DNA from: Cladorhizidae sp. MBARI D1340-BT2
Taxonomy: Eukaryota; Porifera; Demospongiae; Poecilosclerida; Cladorhizidae
Direction of reading: 5' to 3'
NCBI GenBank assembly: GCA_028752905.1
Contig: JAQNBH010000298.1
Span: 1-64,000, forward strand
Length of the DNA stretch: 64,000 nucleotides
Of the stretch, positions 12,796-25,640 are shown in pieces (position 1 is the stretch's first letter; each line of letters opens with the position of its first letter). The translations under genes were made by a program, and so were the position numbers. Below the pieces are notes generated by a model. It did no database searches. It worked only from the letters and a program-made list of their open reading frames with translations, and was not told the origin of the DNA.

Positions 12796-13250
12796 TTTTT
12801 TTAATACCCTCAGTTGACGTAACAAAATTACAATTAACTCAATAATCAGCTTGAATTATACTATCTCGACATTTTGACTTGATGCTCTTGCCTTCATTAG
12901 GAATAAAGAGATGCTAAGACTAATAGGGGAGAAAAGTGAGCTATGGAGAAATCTGTAATTGCTCAACGTATACAAGGGGCAATAAACATCCTATTTTTCC
13001 AAGCCCACTTCACAGGCACCTGTGCACACCTGCCAAATTTTATTACCCGCCAAATTTATTAACTGCCAAATTTTATTACCCACAAATATCCCGGAAAATA
13101 TCAAATGTGTCAAATGTTTTGGTCGTAAACACTTCCAGCTCTAAATGAACAGTTTCAAGCCACTTCTTTACAATATAACTGAAGATGTTATCTTCTTCAT
13201 GGCCTTCCCGTTCCCTTCAGTTTTCTACCAATGCCAGCAAGCACTGGCTG
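12796..13250. other. spacer, no gene seen
   Basis: AT-rich sequence with no recognisable gene. A 70-codon open frame at 12936-13148 has no family resemblance that I can see and is not called. Positions 13020-13090 contain three near repeats of gccaaatttattacc. Confidence 0.5.
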
Positions 13251-13254
13251 GTGG

Positions 13255-13560
13255 CCTCACTCTTAGTGTTCAGCCCATCTTCAGGGGAAGCTGTTAGAAA
13301 CCTCCTCTCATAGCCTTACCTTCACTTACTCTTAGTGTTCACCCCATCTTCAGGGGAAGCTATTAGAAATCTCCTCTCATAGCCTTACCTTCACTTACTC
13401 TTGGTGTTCAGCCCATCTTCAGGAGAAGCTATTAGAAACCTCCTCTCATAGCCTTACCTTCACTTACTCTTAGTGTTCAGCCCATCTTCAGGGGAAACTA
13501 TTAGAAACCTCCTCTCATAGCCTTACCTTCACTTACTCTTAGTGTTCAGCCCATCTTTAG
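13255..13560. repeat. ~69-bp tandem repeat, ~4.4 copies
   Basis: About four and a half copies of a 68-70-bp unit that begins cttactcttagtgttcagcc and includes ctattagaaacctcctctc. Copies differ at a few bases. Confidence 0.93.
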
Positions 13561-14080
13561 CAGGCCTACCAGCTCTTTTTTTTTGCAAGGTAGTGAAGGA
13601 TCTCACACCAGTTGGGTATCTGCAAAGGCATTACATTATGATGATCCTTTACCCTATATGTATTGTTTTATATATAAATATTGGTTGCAAAAAAAACTAT
13701 TATTACAAAACTTATGTATCTGCTAAAACTTACTTGGGAAGGTTCTTGGGAAGGTTCTTGGTATAAACGATCTAGGTTGCTTATACAGTAGCTCCAGTAA
13801 CACTACCAGTGTGCCTCGTTCTTCTCCAAGCTGGTAGCACAAAAGAGCATTAGACAAGGTCATTTATCTTCAAGGAACTATGTATTGTGTGTCTATCTAT
13901 CTATCAATTCCCCTCCCCCCCTCGCACATACCCCTTCCCCCCATGACAGAATACCACTACATAACATGACTGTACTCGGGATTTACTAAATAAGCAACAG
14001 CTTCTACACAGTATGAACCACACAGTATGAACCCTGCCCCAAGATATATATATGATATATTGTATGTAAATATATGAACA
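13561..14080. other. spacer, no gene seen
   Basis: AT-rich, with a short ggttcttgggaa duplication near 13740, a (ctat)n run and a C-rich run near 13900-13945. No coding sequence recognised. Confidence 0.5.
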
Positions 14081-14084
14081 GATA

Positions 14085-14860
14085 TACTATCAATGTAGAG
14101 AACCAACATATACCGGACCCTTCACCTATCAATATAGAGAATAAATCAATGTAGAGAATAAACATTACAGGACCCTTTACTTAGCACTGTAGAGAACAAA
14201 CACTTACTTGATAATGTCGAGAATAAACATTGCAGGATCCTTTACCTATCAGTGTAGAGAACAAACATTTACTTGACCCTTTACCTATATATCAATGTAG
14301 ATAATAATCATTGCAGGACCCTTTACCTATTGGTGTAGAGAATATTACAGGACCCTTTACCTATCAATGTAGGGAACAAACATTTACTTGACCCTTTACC
14401 TATCAGTGTAGAGAACAAACATTCACTTGACCCTTTACCTATCAGTGTAGAGAACAAACATTTACAGGACCCTTTACCTATCAGTGTACAGAACAAACAT
14501 TTACAGGACCCTTTACCTATCAATGTAGAGAACAAACATTTACAGGACCCTTTACCTATCAGTGTAGAGAACAAACATTACAGGACCCTTTACCTATCAA
14601 TGTAGAGGGGGAAACTTTTTCAGGCCCCTTTACTATGTAGAGAACAAACATTTACAGGACCCTTTACCTATCAGTGTAGAGAACAAACATTCACTTGACC
14701 CTTTACCTGTCAGTGTAGAGAGCATTTACAGGACCCTTTACCTATCAGTGTAGAGAACAAACATTTACAGGACCATTTACCTATCATTAGACAAACATTT
14801 GCATGACCCTTTACCTACAATGTAGAGAACAAACATTACAGGACCCTTTACATAATACTA
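14085..14860. repeat. 39-bp minisatellite array, ~20 copies
   Basis: Diverged copies of a 39-bp unit (aggaccctttacctatcagt then gtagagaacaaacatttac). The left part (14,085-14,320) is degenerate with indels, the centre (14,380-14,580) more regular. The minus-strand open frame with a 13-residue period is a repeat artefact. Confidence 0.93.
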
Positions 14861-15635
14861 GATCTCGCTGAAGTTTGATGCTGGTGGAGCTTTTATTACC
14901 TAACCCAAATGTGAGCTTACCAAGCACTCTACTATTATACACAGAGTAGCAAAGGGCAAAGTTACAGCCTTGGACATTGAGTTTTACAATGACATGGTAC
15001 AATTACTCCAGGAAAGCACTCCATTGATGTGGCTAATTGGTAAAGTATCTCTCACTCTGGCTGCTGTCAGCCTTCGAGGTCTGTCATGAAAAAGGTGCTG
15101 GATGTTTAGAGGAACGCCCTTTATATTCTATATATAAAATATATTATATATGGATTTAAAATGTTCTAACTTACAAACCTTTTGTGCATCACATGCGTGT
15201 ACCCAATATTTATACATGTGAGTACATAAATGAATGTTGCTTATAATTACTTATGTGTCTATTTTATATGCCCTATATACACACATGCTCCCCTAACATA
15301 CATACATTTACTCTACTCGGTATAATGCATAATTATAATGTCTTAACTACTAGTTCATAGATGTAATCATGTATTCTTCTTACATTTTCTAAATGACATG
15401 TCTCTATAATTACATTCATCACGTCTTATAACAACCTATAATTAGATTTGTGCCTATAACTACATTCACTCCATTATTTTCACTTTTCACATTTCACATA
15501 TCCATGTAATTATTTCATGCATATTTTTTATAATGTTTCCATATAATTACATGCACCCGCTTTAATTACATGCATGTATATATATGTTCCTATAAAAATC
15601 TAAAATTTACTTAACTTCTAGTGAAAATCCTCATA
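14861..15635. repeat. dispersed repeat block, copy 1
   Basis: This block is recognisably related to 24.8-25.6 kb and 37.1-37.5 kb. Shared phrases include ggtggagcttttatta(cc), a run with ctctactattatac, ccagggaagcact-like text, and gtcagccttcgaggtctgtc. The downstream part shares atgaatgttgcttataatta and tgtctattttatatgcccta with the 25.2-kb copy. It is likely an old transposable element or segmental repeat; no coding capacity is visible. Confidence 0.8.
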
Positions 15636-15890
15636 GTGCTCTCTGAAACATGCATGCCTAATCCTCCTAATATTGCCTGAAACATGCATGCCTAATCCTC
15701 CTAGTGCTCTCTGAAACATGCATCATATAGCTGTCTGAAACATCTATGCCTATTCCTCCTAGTGCTCTCTGAAACATGCATGCCTAATCCTCCTAGTTCT
15801 GCCTGAAACATGCATGCCTAATCCTCCTAGTGCTCTCTGAAACATGCATGCCTAATCCTCATAGAGCTGTCTGTAACATGCATGCATCAG
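15636..15890. repeat. ~34-bp minisatellite, short copy
   Basis: Seven or so copies of a ~34-bp unit containing catgcatgcctaatcctcct. The same unit forms the large array at 25.64-27.08 kb, and in both places it follows the same dispersed block. Confidence 0.9.
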
Positions 15891-16184
15891 CAGCAAGACC
15901 ACTACATATTTTAAAATGACCTAGACTTCTATCTCCAACCATGCCAGCATGAAATATTTGAAGAAGAGGAAGATTTAAAACAACAGAAAAGACATGTTTT
16001 AAAAAAACATGAGGCATTGCAAGATAAAGCAGATGTCACTAGCAAAGTTTGCAGAAGATTGGCATCTGAGAATAAATTTTGCCAGTTATTTAATGTTTCA
16101 TTTCTTTATTTATTCTGACCTAGATTTACACCACATGAAACAGTTGCTAAAGCAGTACTTCTTTGAAGGGGTATATACCACTAC

Positions 16185-16223
<39 letters not shown>

Positions 16224-17200
16224 TGGGTTGTTGTTGACAGTACATGCAAGATGCTGCCTTCCAAATTGGAGAAGATTTGGATGCTCCATTCTGGACTTTA
16301 CTAACTTTAATACTCCCTTCTCTGTTCAAAGATTTGAATTCATGAGAAAGAAATGCGAAGAAGACGCTTCACGTAATAGTGAGTTTCAATGGCCGTGGAG
16401 ACCGACAAGGGAAGCAAACCAGTAATTCTGGTCATCCCCCTAGGAAGAGGCCTGGGACACCTTTTTTTTTTAATGGTATGGTCAGTTCAACCATTGAAAT
16501 ACTATACTAGTCCTTAAAATGCCTGACCCGAAAAAGTTGTTTTTTGGGGGCCAAGGACGGTTCTCCCTACTTCATATTTGGAGTAATCAGACAAAATTAT
16601 ATAGATTCTGTTTCCTCTCAACGAGAGCTACAAGATGACATTCTCTGTGTTTTTTTAAAGCAAGTATGATGTCAACAGGTACAAAAAAAACAATGAAAAT
16701 GCTACCAAGAAATTGTAATAGAATTTTTTAATTTTTAAAATCCATGATCACACCATTTTAAAAAAACTCAATTTATTATTGTGTTTCATACTTTGTAATT
16801 TTCCCTGTGGTAAGTTGTGAAATCCCAAAGTAAACAGTCTCCAAATATGACCGTCCTCATGAAATCTTAAATGTTCACTAAGTCAGAATCAGTTGTAGCT
16901 GGGAAGTTGGCACAGCACCAGAAGGTAGGTCTGTGTATAGGTACACATCATACAAGATTTCAAATAAAAATTCTGAAGCAGAGAGAGATTGTGTTTTTTG
17001 TTTTGTTTTTTGGGTACCTTAATGCTGCATATGCTGCATCCTTAGCAGTTCTGAAAAGTGTTCACTCTTAAGTTTATCAGACCATGCACATTTATATCAG
17101 CTCTGTTGAGATGAGCAAGCAATAGCTAAGCACATTTATATCAGCTCTGTTGAGGTGAAAAACAAGAGCTATAGTAGGAGCCAAAAATAAGTTCTGGTTC
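15891..17200. other. AT-rich spacer, no gene seen
   Basis: It contains an (AT)n microsatellite at about 16,188-16,220. The segment at about 16,248-16,310 (phrases agatgctgcc and gaagatttggatgctccatt) recurs at 36,812-36,870, so part of this is dispersed repeat. The interrupted open frame 16009-16425 spans the microsatellite and is not credible as a gene. An acatttatatcagctctgtt phrase is duplicated near 17,090 and 17,130. Confidence 0.5.
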
Positions 17201-17660
17201 CATTGCGTTAATATTCCGTTGGCGCTATTTTCAACGTCGTTCCAACACTGTTTTTAACAAGTCCATTCCAACGGCGAGGAATTTTTTCTTCTTCGCATTT
17301 CAAACTCGTTCGCAGTTAATTATCTCGCCCTTGTTCACGCGGTCATTCTCCAGCCTCGTGCTTCAAGTACAGCTTCATGCTCCTGCTAGTTCGTTTGGTA
17401 GCCTCTCGCTTCTTGACCATTCATAATGTCATTCTTCAGCGAAAGGCCCTCGATACTAATGCAAGCCTCGAACGAATAGAGGAGCTGATACAGCTGACCC
17501 TAGAAGCAACTGTAGACTAGCTTCAGTGTCTGCTATAGACTAAGCTAGGACTACAACATTTCACTACGCACCATTCTGCGGTGCAGGACTGCTTTAGAAG
17601 AGACCTTCTGTGGTAGCTCTACTGTCAGTTCATTAGACACGCAGAACAAGGTAATCTGTC
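17200..17660 (+). other. CpG-richer segment with a 48-codon open frame
   Basis: This stretch has visibly more CG dinucleotides than its surroundings (ccgttggcgc, aacgtcgttcc, caacggcgagg). It contains an ATG-initiated frame at 17377-17520 of 48 codons and a donor-like aggtaatc near 17,650. It could be a promoter and first exon of something downstream, or the end of an unrecognised element: ccgttgg and ccaacgg form a spaced inverted repeat at about 17,217-17,275. Both readings are weak. Confidence 0.25.
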
Positions 17661-17859
17661 TATCATTTCTAAAGTTTGCTAAGCTTAGTTTATCTGACAA
17701 TTTTACAGTTTATAAGCTGGTTTGGCCTAGCTTAATGTACTCCATATAATTACTTGCATACATGTGTTCCGAAAAATATCCTGAAATTTACTTTGCATAA
17801 AGTTGAATTCTCTTAATGCTGCATGAAACTTGCATATCTTGAGTAACTACTTTTTCATG

Positions 17860-19688
17860 AACCAAAATATTTGGAGCAATTCCAGTTGAGCATAGCATTC
17901 TGCATAATCAGAGCAAGATTATCTATCCTAAAGCAACTAATTGTTCATGAGAGAAAGAAATCAGTTGGGAAAATTCCAGGCAAGCAGAGATGTTTGTGCA
18001 GCATCACTCTGTCACTAAGCCTGAAACCAAAAATAGGAAAGAAATCTATCCTAGAGCTTGTAATTTTTTAAGAGTGAAGGAAATAAGTGCTATCCCAGTT
18101 AGCTAAATATAAATAGTTCACTCTATCATGCAAATACTTTACAGTAAAATAATTCATCCTGGAACAAGTCAAGAGCACAATAATTTAGAGTAATTATGGC
18201 AAAGATGATATATAGTGTAACATAACTCTGTTGCACTATGTCTGCATCACAATTCCAACAAAATAACTTATTGTAGAACAACTATGTACCTTCTCCAGAG
18301 TTAAGGAGTTCAGGTCAATTCCAGCTATATAAGTATAGATGCCTCTGTAGAATGAATATGTCAATCTAGTCTTGAAACTAAAATTACCGCAGAGAAATCT
18401 ATCCTAAAGCAAGTACACTCTATATCTATGCCTGAGCAGCTAGTTTTTTTTGAGAGCAAAGAAATATAGTGCAATTTCATGTCAAAAGAACTGTCACTGT
18501 ATAGCTACCTGCAACAAAACTTACTGCAAATAAATTAATCCTCCAGCAACTACTTTCTCAAGGAAGAGTGAATATAGAGCAACTCCAAGTGAGCATAGAT
18601 GCAGTTTAACATATCAATGTAATTGTAACTAAACCATAACTATCTAACTTATCTATCTTAATTCTTTTCTTTAAAATATAATTGCATTTCTACCTCACCT
18701 CCCTCTTGCCATGCCCATCCCTGCATTCTAACAGACATGTATCATGATGTACGCATGCATCCGAAGTATTGTCAAGGTATATAATAATATAACTTTGTCT
18801 CTTTCTCTTCATGTGGAACAACTACTTTTTCAAGAGAGAAAATATTTATAGCAATTCCTGGTAAGTATAGATGCCTGAGTAGCATCACTCTCTCACATTA
18901 TGAATGATACAAAACTTACACAAATACATCTCTCCTGGAGCAACTACATTTTCAAGAACAAAAAATCTAGAACAATTCCAGGTAATATGCCTGTGTAGCA
19001 CCAATTGTATACCTGAAACAAAACTTGAAGAAAGGACTCTATCCTACAGCACTAGTTTCTAAAGTGAGTATGAATTCAGAGCATATCTAGGTAATATATT
19101 CCTGTGTATCATCACTATCTCTCTATGCGTGTAACAAAACTTACAGTAAAACAAAATCTACACTGGAGCAGCACGGTAGAGAAATAATTCAGCATATCTA
19201 TATAGGTAGTAGACATATGTGCCTATGCAGCCTCACTATGTCACTCTAAAATTAATATGAAATAAAATTACAGCAAAGAAATCTAAACCTGGGCAACTAC
19301 TTCTCTAGAGAAAAGGAATTCGGAGCATAACAAGGTAAACCTACTTGTCTGTGCAACCTTACTAAATTAATCTATATGTATGAAACAATATTTCAGCAAA
19401 AAAATCTTAACTGAAACTATATACTTCTCAAGAGACAATGAATTCAAAGCACATCTAGGTGAGCACACATGCCTGTGTATCCTCATTATGTCACTCACTG
19501 TATTTATATGAAAATAATTTACACCAAAGAAATCTAAACTGTATGCACTACTTCTCAACATAAAATGAATCCAGAGAACATCCAGGTAAGCATACTTACC
19601 TGTGTAGCTTTATGCTTTTACTGAAACAAAACGACAGCAAAGAAATCTATCCATGAACAATTGCTTAGATGTACAACTACTCTGGAGT
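17860..19688. repeat. diverged ~120-bp monomer array, segment 1
   Basis: Roughly 14 degenerate monomers of 108-131 bp. The consensus runs: tgcctgtgtagcatcac, then gcctgcaacaaaacttacag, then caaagaaatctatcctggag, then caactactttctcaagagag, then attcagagcaattccag followed by gtaagcatag. In many copies an AG acceptor-like end (ttacag) precedes, and a GT donor-like start (ggtaag) follows, a ~62-bp segment. No continuous frame survives across monomers. Confidence 0.85.
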
Positions 19689-20226
19689 TGTGCACCTAGC
19701 TTTATTGGGTTAGTTCCACTAATGGCCATGATAAGGATTGAAAGATCGATGATGGTAATCAAATGAGAATTCTCGAGTTTTGATCTATGCCAGTGTTAAC
19801 ACTAACAAGAACTTTAGCAGTGCTAATTAACACTCTATATACAACAGGACTCAACCTGCAGAACTACTCTTAAACTGTTAATATAGTCTAATATCGTGGA
19901 TCACCTTATATGGTAATGTTACTAGACTCGATCTGTTCATACTCACAAATGCACACACTCATACTTGGCTGATTCCTATTGGTCCAGCCAAGTGATAGAT
20001 AAATGTACTTATAAGGAATGGAGATTGGGGAGCCAGGCTATTTAAGGCCAGCTCTCCCTTCAGTGACAGAAAGGTGTTCTAGTTCGTGTCTGATGTTTGT
20101 AATGGTATTTGAATTTAATAATCTTCCAAACATTATTATTATGCTTGCGTGAGTTAGAGATGACAATAGTGTGTTAAGCAGTGCCCTCACCTTGCGAGCT
20201 AGAGCAGGCCTAACAGCCAGCAAACA
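19689..20226 (+). repeat. possible solo LTR inside the monomer array
   Basis: This non-monomer segment interrupts a monomer between its ...ctggag and ...gcgaagaaatc parts. It begins tgtgcacc, ends agcaaaca (TG...CA), and has a TATA-like ggctatttaagg at about 20,036 followed by an ordinary start-site spacing. These are solo-LTR properties. A convincing target duplication is not visible (agtt on both sides only if the ends are shifted), and no internal region is present, so an unrelated insertion is possible. Confidence 0.4.
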
Positions 20227-20965
20227 GTTTTAGCGAAGAAATCAATTCGACAGCAATGACTTTCGTAAATAAAAAAAATTCAGAGGAATATATACCAGGT
20301 GAGTATAAATACGTGTCTAGTATTACTAACTCAATGTAGGCCTGCTAAAAAAAATTACAGCAGAGATATTTATCTTAGAGCAATTAGTTTCTCAAGATGA
20401 AAGATTTCAGAGCAATTTCATTATAAGCTTGAGTTGTAACACAATGTTTACTCTATGTCGCTAACAAAATTGTCAGCCAAAAAAATATATCCTCAAGCAA
20501 CTACTTTATCAAATGAGAAAGAATTCACAGCTATTTCAGGCAGGTATAAATGCCATCATTTTATCTTTACGTTCCTGAAAATAAACATAAAGCCAAGAAA
20601 TCAGTACTGCATTACCAACTTTCCCAAGCAAGTGAGAATTCAGAACTAAGCCTATAGATTCCTGTGTACATACTGTATAATAGCAACAAAATTTACAGCA
20701 AAGAAACTATCCTGGAGCAAATATTTTCTCAAGAGAGAAAATCCAAGTAGAACAGATGCCTGTATAACATCACTATGCTTCTGTCTACAGAAATTAAACC
20801 TACTACAAAGATATCTATGCTGGAATAATTAGTTTATCAAGCAAGAATAGAGTTCTAGGTAAGCTTGCCTGTGTAGCATCACTATGTAATTTTGTAAATA
20901 TTGACAAGAAAAATCATTCTTCAAGCTATTTCTTATCAAGAGAAAAGGGTATTCCAGATGCATAG
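20227..20965. repeat. diverged ~120-bp monomer array, segment 2
   Basis: About six further monomers of the same family, continuing directly into the homogeneous 36-bp array. Splice-like ttacag and ggtgag/ggtaag signals recur at the same monomer positions (for example near 20,360, 20,700 and 20,857). Confidence 0.85.
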
Positions 20966-23395
20966 ATGCCAGTGTTGCATCACTCTATCACTCCATGTCT
21001 GCAACAAAAGTTACATCACTCTATCACTCCATGTCTGCAACAAAAGTTACATCACTATATCACTCCATGTCTGCAACAAAAGTTACATCACTCTATCACT
21101 CCATGTCTGCAACAAAAGTTACATCACTCTATCACTCCATGTCTGCAACAAAAGTTACATCACTCTATCACTCCATGTCTGCAACAAAAGTTACATCACT
21201 CTATCACTTCATGTCTGCAACAAAAGTTACATCACTCTATCACTCCATGTCTGCAACAAAAGTTACATCACTCTATCACTCCATGTCTGCAACAAAAGTT
21301 ACATCACTCTATCACTCCATGCCTGCAACAAAAGTTACATCACTCTATCACTCCATGTCTGCAACAAAAGTTACATCACTCTATCACTCCATGTCTGCAA
21401 CAAAAGTTACATCACTCTATCACTCCATGTCTGCAACAAAAGTTACATCACTCTATCACTCCATGTCTGCAACAAAAGTTACATCACTCTATCACTCCAT
21501 GTCTGCAACAAAAGTTACATCACTCTATCACTCCATGTCTGCAACAAAAGTTACATCACTCTATCACTCCATGTCTGCAACAAAAGTTACATCACTCTAT
21601 CACTCCATGTCTGCACCAAAAGTTACATCACTCTATCACTCCATGCCTGCAACAAAAGTTACATCACTCTATCACTCCATGTCTGCAACAAAAGTTACAT
21701 CACTCTATCACTCCATGCCTGCAACAAAAGTTACATCACTCTATCACTCCATGTCTGCAACAAAAGTTACATCACTCTATCACTCCATGTCTGCAACAAA
21801 AGTTACATCACTCTATCACTCCATGTCTGCAACAAAAGTTACATCACTCTATCACTCCATGTCTGCAACAAAAGTTACATCACTCTATCACTCCATGTCT
21901 GCAACAAAAGTTACATCACTCTATCACTCCATGTCTGCAACAAAAGTTACATCACTCTATCACTCCATGCCTGCAACAAAAGTTACATCACTCTATCACT
22001 CCATGTCTGCAACAAAAGTTACATCACTCTATCACTCCATGCCTGCAACAAAAGTTACATCACTCTATCACTCCATGCCTGCAACAAAAGTTACATCACT
22101 CTATCACTCCATGTCTGCAACAAAAGTTACATCACTCTATCACTCCATGTCTGCAACAAAAGTTACATCACTCTATCACTCCATGTCTGCAACAAAAGTT
22201 ACATCACTCTATCACTCCATGTCTGCAACAAAAGTTACATCACTCTATCACTCCATGTCTGCAACAAAAGTTACATCACTCTATCACTCCATGTCTGCAA
22301 CAAAAGTTGCATCACTCTATCACTCCATGCCTGCAACAAAAGTTACATCACTCTATCACTCCATGTCTGCAACAAAAGTTACATCACTCTATCACTCTAT
22401 GACTGCAACAAAAGTTACATCACTCTATCACTCCATGTCTGCAACAAAAGTTACATCACTCTATCACTCCATGCCTGCAACAAAAGTTACATCACTCTAT
22501 CACTCTATGCCTGCAACAAAAGTTACATCACTCTATCACTCCATGTCTGCAACAAAAGTTACATCACTCTATCACTCCATGCCTGCAACAAAAGTTACAT
22601 CACTCTATCACTCCATGTCTGCAACAAAAGTTACATCACTCTATCACTCCATGCCTGCAACAAAAGTTGCATCACTCTATCACTCCATGTCTGCAACAAA
22701 AGTTACATCACTCTATCACTCCACGTCTGCAACAAAAGTTACATCACTCTATCACTCCACGTCTGCAACAAAAGTTACATCACTCTATCACTCCATGTCT
22801 GCAACAAAAGTTACATCACTCTATCACTCCATGTCTGCAACAAAAGTTACATCACTCTATCACTCCATGTCTGCAACAAAAGTTACATCACTCTATCACT
22901 CCATGTCTGCAACAAAAGTTACATCACTCTATCACTCCATGTCTGCAACAAAAGTTACATCACTCTATCACTCCATGTCTGCAACAAAAGTTACATCACT
23001 CTATCACTCCATGTCTGCAACAAAAGTTGCATCACTCTATCACTCCATGTCTGCAACAAAAGTTACATCACTCTATCACTCCATGTCTGCAACAAAAGTT
23101 ACATCACTCTATCACTCTATGCCTGCAACAAAAGTTACATCACTCTATCACTCCATGTCTGCAACAAAAGTTACATCACTCTATCACTCCATGTCTGCAA
23201 CAAAAGTTACATCACTCTATCACTCTATGCCTGCAACAAAAGTTACATCACTCTATCACTCCATGTCTGCAACAAAAGTTACATCACTCTATCACTCCAT
23301 GTCTGCAACAAAAGTTACATCACTCTATCACTCCATGTTCGCAACAAAAGTTACATCACTCTATCACTCCATGTCTGCAACAAAACGTACAGGAA
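20966..23395. repeat. homogeneous 36-bp satellite, ~67 copies
   Basis: Nearly identical 36-bp units (acatcactctatcactccat then gtctgcaacaaaagtt). Variation is almost confined to gtctg/gcctg, ccatg/ctatg and acatc/gcatc. The unit matches one internal piece of the surrounding ~120-bp monomer (catcactatgtcactctatg...ctgcaacaaaacttac), so it arose by local amplification of that piece. All three plus frames are open for hundreds of codons because the unit has no plus-strand stops; no protein is called. Confidence 0.97.
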
Positions 23396-24010
23396 AGAAA
23401 TCAATCCTAGAGCAACTAATTCTTCAATGAAGAGAATTCAGAGCAGCTGTACATGAGAGTAGATCTCTGTGTAACATAACTATGTAACTGTTGCATAGAT
23501 GCCTGCATAGCATCACATATCATTGATTGCATGACGAGTATAGATCTCTGTGTAACATAACTATGTAACTGTAGCATAGATGCCTGCGTAATATAATTAT
23601 CACTGTAGGCAGGAAAGAAAACTTACATGAAAGAAATCTCTGCAGGTGTAAATACCTTATGTAAGATAGAAAATATTTCGCCAGTTAAACATACATGGTT
23701 CACACTGCCTGCAATCAAACTAGAGATCTAATTTGAAGGAACTACTTTTCAAGATTCTGAGGCATTCCCGGTAATGATGGTGCCTGAGTAGCATCACTTT
23801 GTCACTCTGGGCCTGCAACCAACTAGCAGCAAGAAATTTGTCTTGCAACAACTCAAGTGAAAATGAATTCAGTGTAATTCCAGATAATCACAGATGCCTC
23901 CGTAGAAGATAATTGTTACTATATATAGCAACCGCGCATTTTCATTTATGGAGCTAATTTGCTTGCCCAATTATATAGCTTTGCATTTGCCGAGCATCAG
24001 GTACTTGTTG
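23396..24010. repeat. diverged ~120-bp monomer array, segment 3
   Basis: The monomer family resumes after the 36-bp array. It includes a direct duplication of a ~105-bp piece containing gatctctgtgtaacataact at about 23,463 and 23,543. Confidence 0.8.
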
Positions 24011-24019
24011 TTTGACTAC

Positions 24020-25640
24020 CACTGCAACGTTTCAGATTTCTATTCAGGAAAGGTTTTCTAATAGCGAAGTAGAGGAGAAGTATTAGAACACTCTTAAAAC
24101 ATAGAGAAAGCCGCCATACATCAGTCACAAACTCAACTGCTGTCACCATTCAATAGCTTCTCTGGTAATAACTGTCACCAATAAAATAAATCAATAAATT
24201 TTAACTTTCATTGCCAGGGAGAAAGCCTGGTGGAAGTTCTTCAATGCTTAATCTCAGTCATTCAGGTAGGCATGCAGCTAGAACATAACATATTGATAGA
24301 GCTACCTGTGACTTACTTTGAAGACCATAGCTAAACTCATGATGGTCCACTTAGGAATTTATTACTCGATGATTCTTCAATTTTCCTTAAAATGCAAAAC
24401 TTACATATCTGATGACGAGAATGAACTTATGAAAATGTTTAGGCCAGTTTACAACATGGTCAAAGTACCTCAAGTACAATAATTTACAGAGCAGTTCAAA
24501 GTCTGGCTGATAAGCTCTATGTTGATATGCACAATCTTTCCCCACAAGATGGAGACAGTCAAGAGTTATATATCCAGGTTCATTTGGCCAGTTCCACCAC
24601 TACATGCTATGAAAATGTTAGTTGAGGTTGCAATGTAATTTTTCAAATTCTTGACGGAAAGATGTATGACTAGCGGAAGACCATGAGATGATTGTAAAAT
24701 AAGTGGACTCCCAAAACAAGGAGTGCATGAAATTAATACGTGTTAAACAAACAAGTAAGAGAATATGAAGAAGAATCTTATTTTCACTAATAAATCTATG
24801 ACAAATTTCATGATGGAGGAGCTTTTACCACCTAGCTCAACTATGAGCTTGCATACTCTACTATTATACATAATTAGCCACAAAAGCTCAAATTATAGCT
24901 CTGAACATTGACTTAATCTGCAGGTCATATTTATATATCAATTTTTTGAATAAATATTACAATAACATAGAACAAGAAGTCCAGGGAAGCACTTCTTTGA
25001 TGTCACTAATAAGTATTCTTACTCTAGGTTCTGTCACAGCCTTCAAGGTCTAGCAAAGGAAATTAGATGTTTGGAGGGGAACATTCTTTATATTTAGTAG
25101 GAACTTGTTCTTTATAATAATTATATAAAATAGAGTGGATTTTAAAGTTTGTATAATGACACAAAAAAAACTTTTGTTTTCTTGTGTGTACATGTGAGCC
25201 AATAATATTATATGAATGTTGCTTATAATTAATTATATGTGTCTATTTTATGTGCCCTAAATATACACATCTTATTTGGCACTACTATCTCTCAGTATAA
25301 TGAATATAACTATAATTTCATGACTAAGTACAATCATGTGTTCTTCTTACTTTCCCACTGGACGATTTTTATGTGCCCTAAATATAAAGATGTTCACTAT
25401 TCTCAATAATGAATATGTCTTAATTATATTTCCATGTCCCCTGTCATTTATGCAATCATGTGCTCTCGATTACATGTCTCCCCTTCATCACCTATAATAT
25501 CCTGTTGACTCTATCAATTAGATTTGTGCCTATAATTACATCCTCTATAATTGAATATATCCTACACACATACATATAATAATATGCATACGTGTGTTGC
25601 CTAAAATTTACTTTGTTCTTGTGAAAATTCTCAAAGTGCT
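24020..25640. repeat. dispersed repeat block, copy 2
   Basis: Related to 36.1-37.5 kb throughout. Shared phrases are cagatttctattcaggaaa, gccagggagaaagcctggtgg, aggtaggcatgcagctagaac, ggaggagcttttaccacc and ggttctgtcacagccttc. The right part is related to 14.9-15.6 kb. A likely ancient element of over 1.5 kb; no open frame of interest. Confidence 0.8.

Noticed and set aside
16009..16425. 138-codon open frame as a gene
   Set aside because: It reads through an (AT)n microsatellite (YIYIYIY) and a dispersed repeat segment, and shows no family features.
20901..23456. 851-codon repetitive protein (12-residue period) in the 36-bp array
   Set aside because: All three plus frames are open over long stretches because the unit has no plus-strand stops. 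There is no promoter or codon-level constraint, and frames run into decayed monomers at both ends.
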